From NCBI GenBank assembly GCA_002383325.1, contig DFYJ01000070.1:11895-22570 (forward strand): a DNA stretch of 10,676 nt. Reading direction: 5' to 3'. The position numbers and the translations under genes were made by a program. The notes beneath the pieces were generated by a model. The model saw only the letters and a program-made list of their open reading frames with translations. It made no database searches and was not told the DNA's origin. Position 1 is the first letter of the stretch; each line of letters opens with the position of its first letter. The DNA comes from Candidatus Aminicenantes bacterium UBA4085. Its GTDB lineage: Bacteria; Acidobacteriota; Aminicenantia; Aminicenantales; UBA4085. This document shows positions 1-5,316 of this stretch, piece by piece.

Positions 1-1
1 C

Positions 2-1276
2 GTGTTCAGGATCTCAGCCGACGGCTCGGTCCGCCGCGTCTTCGCTTCGCCTGACGAGATGATCTACGCCCTGGGCTGGGACGAGGCCGGGCGGAAGCTG
101 GTCATCGGTACGGGTCCCAAGGGACGGTTGTACGAGCTCGACGGCGAGGATCGCCCCTCGCTCCTTTTCCAGGACGAATCCGAGCAGATCTACGATCTGG
201 TCCCGGCCGCCGGAAAGACCCATATCCTGGCCAACAACCCCCCCCGCCTGGCCGTCCTGTCGTCCGAGTCGCGCTCCGAAGGCGAGTACATCAGCCAGGT
301 CTTCGATGCCCGCCTGCCGGCGGCTTGGGGGCGTGTCCAATGGGAGGCCGTTGTACCTCAAGGAGCCTCTCTCCAGGTCCAAAGCCGCAGCGGCAACACA
401 TCCGATCCCGGCGCCTCCTGGTCGGACTGGTCTCCGCCCTACAGTCGAGCGGAAGGGGAGCCGATGCTCAGTCCGCGCGGCCGCTATCTTCAGCTGCGGG
501 TCCTGTTGAAGACGGGCTCCGGCCGGGCCGCTCCGAAGCTCTCCAGCCTGACCGCGGCCTTTCTGCCCATGAACGCGGCGCCCGTGATCGGAAAGCTGGC
601 GCTACTGCCGGCCAACGAGGTCTACCTCAAGCCTATCGATCCGGACGAGGCCATTTGGGGCCTGGAGCGCCGCACGTCCGAGCCGGCTTCCGGCAAGCGC
701 GACGAGATGAAGTTCGCCATGGCCAAGAAGGTCGAGCGGCGCGGCTTTCAGACCGCGGTCTGGGAGGCTGAGGACGAGAACGCCGACGCCCTGTCCTACA
801 CGGTCTGGATCCGGGCCGAAGGTGAGACGTCCTGGCGGCAGCTCGAGGACCGCTGGACGGAGTGCCTCTATGCCTTCTCCACGACGGCTCTTCCCGACGG
901 CGTCTACCGCCTCAAGGTCCAAGCCTCCGATCTGCCTGCCAATCCGGCTGCCCTAGCCCGCAGCGGTGAGCGGGTCAGCCCCTCCTTCCTGGTCGACAAC
1001 GCCGCGCCCGAGGTCCGGGACCTCAAAGTCCAGAAGACGGGCGGGGTGCTGGAGGCGGCTTTCGCGGTCGAGGATCGGTTCTCGGCCGTGCGCGAGGTTC
1101 GCTACCTGGTGCGGCCGGACGAATGGCGGGTGGCCTTCCCGGAAGACGGGATCTGCGACGGCCGGTCGGAGTCGTTCAAGCTGAAAATCCCGCTGCCGGC
1201 CGGAGCGGACGGGCTGCTGACCGTCCTGGTCCGTGACGCGGCCGGGAACACCGCTTCGTTCAAGACGGTTTTCTGA
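2..1276 (+). CDS. Secreted-type beta-propeller protein with Ig/Fn3-like domains, C-terminal part (5' end outside window)
   Basis: I do not recognise a specific family, and no catalytic motif is visible. The reading frame is open to the left edge, and its first codon here (GTG at 2-4) is probably internal, so the start lies outside the window. About 424 residues are visible. Residues 1-90 look like the last blades of a WD40/SMP-30-like propeller, with short repeats such as SADGSVRRVF, WDEAGRKLVIGT and GRLYELDG. Residues 92-190 resemble a beta-sandwich domain (QVFDARLPAAWGRVQWEA, then LQVQSRSGNT, WSDWS and GRYLQLRVLL). Residues 193-335 and 336-424 look like Fn3/Ig-like domains, with LPDGVYRLKVQASD and the ending LLTVLVRDAAGNTASFK. 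Such architectures are usually exported to the envelope and often bind surfaces or ligands, but any role here is inference. The stop TGA (1274-1276) is 6 bp from the convergent efp stop, with no room for a private terminator. Confidence 0.72.
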   Translation: MFRISADGSVRRVFASPDEMIYALGWDEAGRKLVIGTGPKGRLYELDGEDRPSLLFQDESEQIYDLVPAAGKTHILANNPPRLAVLSSESRSEGEYISQVFDARLPAAWGRVQWEAVVPQGASLQVQSRSGNTSDPGASWSDWSPPYSRAEGEPMLSPRGRYLQLRVLLKTGSGRAAPKLSSLTAAFLPMNAAPVIGKLALLPANEVYLKPIDPDEAIWGLERRTSEPASGKRDEMKFAMAKKVERRGFQTAVWEAEDENADALSYTVWIRAEGETSWRQLEDRWTECLYAFSTTALPDGVYRLKVQASDLPANPAALARSGERVSPSFLVDNAAPEVRDLKVQKTGGVLEAAFAVEDRFSAVREVRYLVRPDEWRVAFPEDGICDGRSESFKLKIPLPAGADGLLTVLVRDAAGNTASFKTVF

Positions 1277-1282
1277 GCCGTC

Positions 1283-1846
1283 TCACTTGGCCCGCTCGAG
1301 GTACTTGTCCTCGCGGGTGTCGATGCGGATGCGGTCGCCCTCGTTGACGAAGGGCGGCACGTTGACCACCAGCCCGGTTTCCATGGTCGCCGGCTTGTAG
1401 GAGGCGGCCGCCGTGGCCCCTTTCATGGACAGCTCGGTCGCCTGGACGGTCATTTCCATGAAGGTGGGCGGGATGACATTGATCGGCCGGCCCTCATGCA
1501 TCTCGATGGTGAAGATGACGTTGGGGACGAGGTAGTTGACCGAGTCGCCGATGGCCTCGGCCGACAGCTGGACCTGGTCGTAGGTCTCGCGGTTCATGAA
1601 GACGAAATCGTCGCCGCTCTGGTAGAGAAACTCCATCTCCACGTCGTCCAGGTGGATCTGCTCGACCCGGTCGACGGAGCGGAAGCGATGGTCCTTGATC
1701 GAGTTGTCCCGCAGGCTGCGCAGCTTGGTCTGGACCATGGCCTTCCAGCGGCCCGGGGTGATGAGCTGCATCTCGACGACGCGCCAAAGCTGGCCGTCTT
1801 CCATCTTCAGGATCATGTTCTTGCGGATCTGGGTGGCGTCGATCAT
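1283..1846 (-). CDS. efp: Translation elongation factor P
   Basis: EF-P binds the ribosome near the E site and relieves stalling at proline stretches. The product is 187 aa, the normal family length. Domain I begins MIDATQIRKNMILKM and carries GQLWRVVE. The C-terminal OB domain ends with the EF-P signature, GLVVNVPPFVNEGDRIRIDT at about residues 155-174. The start chosen is ATG at 1844-1846: it matches the usual EF-P N-terminus and has GGAG (1852-1855) five bases upstream. An in-frame ATG 39 bases further upstream lies inside the kinase gene and would add residues unlike EF-P. The domain I loop, residues 31-36, reads PGRWKA. The position of the modified Lys34 of E. coli EF-P is therefore Arg33 here, followed by Trp. 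Arg is known at this site in rhamnosylated EF-Ps and, from memory, in Thermus. No EarP, EpmA or YmfI gene is in the window. The gene lies 13 bp downstream of the kinase gene, probably in one transcript. Confidence 0.97.
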   Translation of the reverse strand: MIDATQIRKNMILKMEDGQLWRVVEMQLITPGRWKAMVQTKLRSLRDNSIKDHRFRSVDRVEQIHLDDVEMEFLYQSGDDFVFMNRETYDQVQLSAEAIGDSVNYLVPNVIFTIEMHEGRPINVIPPTFMEMTVQATELSMKGATAAASYKPATMETGLVVNVPPFVNEGDRIRIDTREDKYLERAK

Positions 1847-1851
1847 GGGGT

Positions 1852-1855
1852 CTCC
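1852..1855 (-). promoter_or_regulatory. Ribosome binding site of efp
   Basis: On the minus strand GGAG lies five bases before the ATG at 1844-1846. It sits in the 13-bp gap after the kinase stop codon and supports the 187-aa start over the longer frame. Confidence 0.7.
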
Positions 1856-1859
1856 GGTT

Positions 1860-2936
1860 TCAGGATTCGCGCCGGGCTCCTTCATCCACGTGGACGACGA
1901 AAGCTTGGCCTCCGGCCTCGGCCACGGCGGCGGCGACGCGATCGGGGCGGACGGGAGCGTAGGCGAACATGCACCCTCCGCCGCCGGAGCCGTTTATTTT
2001 AGCACCCAAAGCCCCGGCGTCAAGGGCGGCCGCGATCATGGCCTCGATCTTGTCGGTCGAGATGCGGAGATGATCGCGGAGGATGGCGTGCTGGGCGGTC
2101 AACATGGCCCCGAAGCGGCCGTGGTCGAAGGCGGGCTTCTGGAACAGGGCCGCCCCATCGCGGGTCAGGTCGCGGGTCATCAGGGTCCCCAGCAGCAGGC
2201 GGCCGTAGTCGGGCGGCAGGGCCTTGATCGCGGCCCGGACTTCATCCGTCAGCGGCTCCTTGAGGCCGAAGCCCGGCACGCTTTCGGCCACCTTGGCCGC
2301 ACCAGCCAGGACGTTGCTCTTGATGAAGCCCAGCGTCCCGGTGGTGTCCTTCTTCTGCAGGGAGTTGGCCAGGACGAAGGCGCCTAGGGGATTGCGCATG
2401 CGCTCGAAGAGCAGCGGCTCCTCGAAGCGGATCCAGACGACCCCGCCGTAGGCGGAGGCGTAGTGGTCCATCCGGCCGCCCGGCTCCTTGAACTCGGCCA
2501 CTTCGGTCTCGAAGCCCAGCTCGGCCAGCTCCCGCGGATCCCCGGCCCGGGGATCGCCCGCGGCTTCCAGCAAGAACTTGTTCCAGGCCACGACCATGGC
2601 CGAGGAGCTGGAGGTCCCGGCGTTGATGGGGATGGTGCTGGTGATGCGGCAGTCCCAGCCCCGCATCGGCAGGCCGGCCCGGCGATGGATGTTGACCGCG
2701 CTCTTGAGATAATCCCGCGGCTTGTCGTAGGGCATGTCCTCGGCCGCCGTCAGCTCCTCCCGCTCGCCCATGTCGGGCATGTCGATGACGATCCGCGAGT
2801 CGCGCCGCGGCGTCCCGGCGATGGCGATGCGCCGATCGATGGCCGCGGCCAGGATGGCCAGGCCGAAATAATCCTGATGCTCGCCGAGGAGGCAGACCCG
2901 GCCGGGGGAAGAGACGCGGAGCTGCGAGGAAGGCAT
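1860..2936 (-). CDS. GHMP-family sugar kinase, galactokinase-like
   Basis: The product is a cytoplasmic ATP-dependent small-molecule kinase of 358 aa, a little short for galactokinase (about 380-400 aa). Residues 12-23, GRVCLLGEHQDY, closely match the galactokinase signature GRxNxIGEHxDY. Residues 102-113, IPINAGTSSSSA, are the GHMP ATP-binding loop. RMDHYASAYGG at about 155-165 fits the segment carrying the catalytic Asp (D157). GAKINGSGGGGC at about 311-322 is the C-terminal GHMP motif. The substrate is probably a hexose or related sugar; galactose is the simplest guess, but the changes in the first signature (Asn to Cys, Thr to Gln) leave it open. It is not the heptose kinase HddA type, whose N-terminal motif differs. 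The start chosen is ATG at 2934-2936, eleven residues before the Gly of the first motif; a longer frame reaches into the divergent region with no family resemblance. No Shine-Dalgarno precedes this ATG, and the predicted promoter places the transcript start next to it. efp follows 13 bp downstream. Confidence 0.88.
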   Translation of the reverse strand: MPSSQLRVSSPGRVCLLGEHQDYFGLAILAAAIDRRIAIAGTPRRDSRIVIDMPDMGEREELTAAEDMPYDKPRDYLKSAVNIHRRAGLPMRGWDCRITSTIPINAGTSSSSAMVVAWNKFLLEAAGDPRAGDPRELAELGFETEVAEFKEPGGRMDHYASAYGGVVWIRFEEPLLFERMRNPLGAFVLANSLQKKDTTGTLGFIKSNVLAGAAKVAESVPGFGLKEPLTDEVRAAIKALPPDYGRLLLGTLMTRDLTRDGAALFQKPAFDHGRFGAMLTAQHAILRDHLRISTDKIEAMIAAALDAGALGAKINGSGGGGCMFAYAPVRPDRVAAAVAEAGGQAFVVHVDEGARRES

Positions 2937-2943
2937 GGCCCTA

Positions 2944-2972
2944 TTTATGGCCGATTCGCCCGGTCCAGTCAA
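2944..2972 (-). promoter_or_regulatory. Predicted sigma70-type promoter for the kinase-efp operon
   Basis: On the minus strand a -35 box TTGACT (2967-2972, five of six to consensus) is followed after exactly 17 bp by CATAAA (2944-2949, four of six). Counting from the -10 box puts the transcription start at about 2937, one base before the kinase ATG. This implies a leaderless or nearly leaderless mRNA, in keeping with the absence of a Shine-Dalgarno sequence there. Confidence 0.6.
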
Positions 2973-2979
2973 TACGAGA

Positions 2980-2987
2980 GACCGGTC
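2980..2987. promoter_or_regulatory. Possible operator: palindrome between divergent promoters
   Basis: GACCGGTC is a perfect 8-bp palindrome lying about midway between the two -35 boxes (2967-2972 and 3009-3014). It is flanked by a 6-bp inverted pair, CGGTCC at 2961-2966 and GGACCG at 3002-3007. The position suits a shared regulator, but sequences this short and GC-rich arise easily by chance in this genome. Confidence 0.2.
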
Positions 2988-3008
2988 GGCCGGGTTGGGA
3001 AGGACCGA

Positions 3009-3037
3009 TTGACAGGCTCGCGGCTGGGTCCTATAGT
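3009..3037 (+). promoter_or_regulatory. Predicted sigma70-type promoter for the amidohydrolase gene
   Basis: A perfect -35 box TTGACA (3009-3014) is followed after 17 bp by TATAGT (3032-3037, five of six to TATAAT). The transcription start would be near 3044, giving a leader of about 35 bases that includes the ribosome binding site at 3066-3072. This is the strongest promoter match in the window and stands out in GC-rich DNA. Confidence 0.75.
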
Positions 3038-3065
3038 GGCGGCGTCGGCCGCCCCGGGCGGCCGC

Positions 3066-3072
3066 GGGGAGG
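3066..3072 (+). promoter_or_regulatory. Ribosome binding site for the long amidohydrolase start
   Basis: GGGGAGG ends six bases before ATG 3079. It supports the start that includes the signal sequence. Confidence 0.6.
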
Positions 3073-3078
3073 CGGCCG

Positions 3079-4791
3079 ATGAGAAGAAAAGGCGCGCTCG
3101 CTTCCGCCGCTGTCGTTGCCGCCGCTGTGGCGGCGACGACGATGGCGACGATGATCCTGGCCGGAGCCGGTTGCCGCCGAGGAGAGTCCATGACGGCGGA
3201 CGCAGTCTATGTCAACGCCTCCTTCATCACCCTGGATCCGGCCCGGCCGCGGGTCGAGGCGCTTGCAGTCAGGGGCGGCGAGATCACCGCTGCCGGATCG
3301 CGGCGGGAGATCCTGGACCTGTCCGGACCGCAGACCCGAGTCGTCGACCTGGAGGACGGCTTCGTCCTGCCGGGATTCATCGACAGCCATGTCCATCTGA
3401 TGAACGGAGGCTTCGCCCTCCTTTCCGTCCAGCTGCGTGACGCCTGCTCCAAGGAGGAGCTCGTTGTCCGGCTGGCGGCGGCGGCCAAGGCCCGGCCGGA
3501 AGGGGAGTGGATCCTCAACGGCGACTGGGACCATCAGCTCTTCCGCCCGGTGGAGCTTCCGCACCGGGAGTGGATCGATGCCGCGACCCCCCGCCATCCC
3601 GTCTGCGTCAACCGGCTGGACGGCCACATGGTGCTCTGCAACAGCCTGGCCCTCCGCCTGGCCGGGATCGACCGGACGACGCCGGCGCCTCCCGGCGGGG
3701 AGATCGTCCGCGACCCGGTGACGGGGGATCCGACCGGCATCCTCAAAGACACGGCTATGGGGCTGGTCGAGCGGATCATTCCGGCCCCCTCGATCGAGGA
3801 GCGCCGCCGGGCTCTGGACGCGGCCCTGCGCTACGCGGCCGAGCGAGGGGTGACTTCCGTCCACGATGTCTCCGGGGAGGCCGGGCTGGACCTCTACCAG
3901 GAATACCGCCGGGCTGGGCGGCTGACTCTGCGCATGTATTTTTATATGCCCATCGGCCGGGCCGAAGAGATCCTGGCCCAGGGCTTCCAGACCGGCTTCG
4001 GCGACGATCTCCTGCGCTTCGCCGGGCTGAAGGGCTTCGCCGACGGCTCGCTGGGTTCGGGCACGGCCGCCTTCTTCGAGCCGTACAGCGACGAGCCGGG
4101 CAACCGGGGCCTCCTCCACGGCCAGATGTTCCCTGAAGGAATCATGGCCAGCCGCCTGGCGGCCGCCGACGCTGGCGGACTGCAGACCGCCGTCCACGCC
4201 ATCGGAGACCGGGCGATTGACGCCATTTTGTCCGCCTACGAAGGGGCGACCGCGGCCGGCCCGGTCCGCGACCGCCGCTGGCGCATCGAGCACGCCCAGC
4301 ACGTCCGCCCGGCCGACTTCGACCGCTTCGCCCGACTGGGGGTGATCGCCTCGGTCCAACCCTACCACGCCGCCGACGACGGCCGCTGGGCGGAGGCCCG
4401 GATCGGGCCGCAGAGAGCCCGCTCCACGTACGCCTTCCGGACCTTTCTCGACCGCGGCGTCCCGCTGGCTTTCGGCTCGGACTGGCCGGTGGCCCCGATG
4501 GACCCGATTCTGGGACTGGCCGCGGCGGTGACCCGGATGCCGATCGACGGCAGCCGCCCGGAGGGCTGGGTGCCCGAGCAGAAGATCACCGTCGAGGAGG
4601 CCCTGCGAGCCTACGCGCTGGGCGGCGCCTATGCCGAATATGCCGAGTCCCGCAAGGGCGCGCTGACCCCGGGGCGGCTGGCCGACATGGTCGTCCTGGA
4701 CCGCGACCCGATGGCCGTGGAGCCGGGAGCGCTGGGGAGCCTGCAGGTGCTGAGGACCATCTGCGGCGGAGCGGAGATCTTCCGCCGCTAA
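3079..4791 (+). CDS. YtcJ-like metal-dependent amidohydrolase, probable lipoprotein
   Basis: The product is a 570-aa member of the amidohydrolase superfamily, Amidohydro_3/YtcJ branch, whose members hydrolyse amide or related bonds in varied small molecules; the substrate cannot be told. A TIM-barrel metal site is visible: H104 and H106 in DSHVHL, K318 in LKGFADGSLGSGTA (the likely carboxylated bridging Lys), H373 in VHAIGDRA, H405 in RIEHAQ, and D468 in FGSDWPV. The C-terminal small beta domain returns near GRLADMVVLDRDP (533-544). Residues 1-32 form MRRK, an Ala-rich hydrophobic stretch and LAGAGC, a fair lipobox with Cys32, so the enzyme may be anchored outside the cytoplasmic membrane. 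A second in-frame ATG at 3190 (Met38), with its own GAGGAG, would give a 533-aa protein without the signal. I chose 3079 because it has a good ribosome binding site and the promoter sits correctly upstream. The gene stands alone: no other gene in the window shows a shared pathway. Confidence 0.9.
   Translation: MRRKGALASAAVVAAAVAATTMATMILAGAGCRRGESMTADAVYVNASFITLDPARPRVEALAVRGGEITAAGSRREILDLSGPQTRVVDLEDGFVLPGFIDSHVHLMNGGFALLSVQLRDACSKEELVVRLAAAAKARPEGEWILNGDWDHQLFRPVELPHREWIDAATPRHPVCVNRLDGHMVLCNSLALRLAGIDRTTPAPPGGEIVRDPVTGDPTGILKDTAMGLVERIIPAPSIEERRRALDAALRYAAERGVTSVHDVSGEAGLDLYQEYRRAGRLTLRMYFYMPIGRAEEILAQGFQTGFGDDLLRFAGLKGFADGSLGSGTAAFFEPYSDEPGNRGLLHGQMFPEGIMASRLAAADAGGLQTAVHAIGDRAIDAILSAYEGATAAGPVRDRRWRIEHAQHVRPADFDRFARLGVIASVQPYHAADDGRWAEARIGPQRARSTYAFRTFLDRGVPLAFGSDWPVAPMDPILGLAAAVTRMPIDGSRPEGWVPEQKITVEEALRAYALGGAYAEYAESRKGALTPGRLADMVVLDRDPMAVEPGALGSLQVLRTICGGAEIFRR
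3179..3184 (+). promoter_or_regulatory. Second ribosome binding site inside the amidohydrolase gene
   Basis: GAGGAG ends five bases before the in-frame ATG 3190 (Met38), immediately after the predicted signal/lipobox segment. It could drive a cytosolic short form, or it may be coincidental purine-rich coding sequence. Confidence 0.35.
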
Positions 4792-4798
4792 GGCCGGT

Positions 4799-4827
4799 TT
4801 GCCGGGCCTGGGCGATTCTGATATTTT
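4799..4827 (+). promoter_or_regulatory. Possible promoter of the redox operon
   Basis: In the 51-bp gap before the NuoE-like gene, TTGCCG (4799-4804, four of six) lies 17 bp ahead of TATTTT (4822-4827, four of six), inside the only AT-rich patch nearby. An alternative -10 box is TTTAAT (4825-4830). The transcript would start near 4834-4837, giving a leader of under 10 bases. No Shine-Dalgarno precedes ATG 4843. Confidence 0.4.
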
Positions 4828-4842
4828 AATCCTCGCATCCCC

Positions 4843-5316
4843 ATGAGCGAGGCCTTCGATATCCGCGACATCCTGCACGCGGCGGGAGGCCGTCCGCACG
4901 ATCTGATCGGCATCCTGCAGACCGTGCAGGAGCGCTTCGGGCACATCCCGCCGGCCGCCCTGCCCGCGATCGCCCGGCACGTTAGGATGAGCCCGGGCGA
5001 GGTCTTCGGGGTGCTGTCCTTCTACCCGGGCTTCTCCCTCCGTCCGCCGGCCCGCCACGTCTGTGAGGTCTGCCTGGGCACGGCCTGCCACGTCCGCGGC
5101 GGAGCAGCCGTGGCCGAGTCGTTCGGCCGGGCCTTGGGCGTTTCGCCCGGTGAGGCATCTTCCGACGGCGGCGTCGAATTGAAGACGGTCAACTGTCTGG
5201 GTTGCTGCGCCATCGGACCGGTCCTTCGCTTGGACGGGCGCATCGAGGCCCGAATGACCCCGTCCTCCGCCCGGGACCTGGCGTTGGGACTCGGGACGGA
5301 CGGACGGAAGACGTGA
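4843..5316 (+). CDS. nuoE: NuoE/HydC-type [2Fe-2S] subunit (thioredoxin-like)
   Basis: This 157-aa protein is the small thioredoxin-fold electron carrier that pairs with NuoF in complex I or HydB in electron-bifurcating enzymes. The N-terminal helical part reads DLIGILQTVQERFGHIP. The [2Fe-2S] ligands are the family pattern Cx4C...Cx3C: C77 and C82 in CLGTACHVRGG, then C118 and C122 in NCLGCCAIGPV. Two extra cysteines, C74 and C121, sit beside the ligands. The length is normal for HydC/NuoE. The stop codon overlaps the next start by one base (TGATG at 5314-5318), so translation is coupled to the NuoF-like gene. It is the first gene of the redox operon, 51 bp after the amidohydrolase, with a possible promoter in that gap and no Shine-Dalgarno. 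The motif alone cannot separate NuoE, HydC and StnA; the neighbours favour the HydC/Stn type over respiratory complex I, since no membrane subunit genes are present. Confidence 0.93.
   Translation: MSEAFDIRDILHAAGGRPHDLIGILQTVQERFGHIPPAALPAIARHVRMSPGEVFGVLSFYPGFSLRPPARHVCEVCLGTACHVRGGAAVAESFGRALGVSPGEASSDGGVELKTVNCLGCCAIGPVLRLDGRIEARMTPSSARDLALGLGTDGRKT

Noticed and set aside
1496..2387. Plus-strand open frames over efp and the kinase gene
   Set aside because: They are opposite two genes with clear family signatures and show no motif of their own.
3100..3150. A GCC/GCG-rich repeat
   Set aside because: It is the Ala-rich hydrophobic core of the signal sequence, with no regular unit.
4792..4827. 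A rho-independent terminator after the amidohydrolase gene
   Set aside because: GGCCGG and CCGGGCC can pair with a bulge at 4792-4808, but the T-rich patch starts about 14 bases later, so the layout is wrong for an intrinsic terminator.
3031..5091. A 686-codon open frame on the minus strand across the amidohydrolase and NuoE-like genes
   Set aside because: It is a shadow frame of GC-rich coding DNA. Its translation is rich in Arg, Gly and Pro with no family motif, while the plus-strand genes have clear active-site and cluster motifs.
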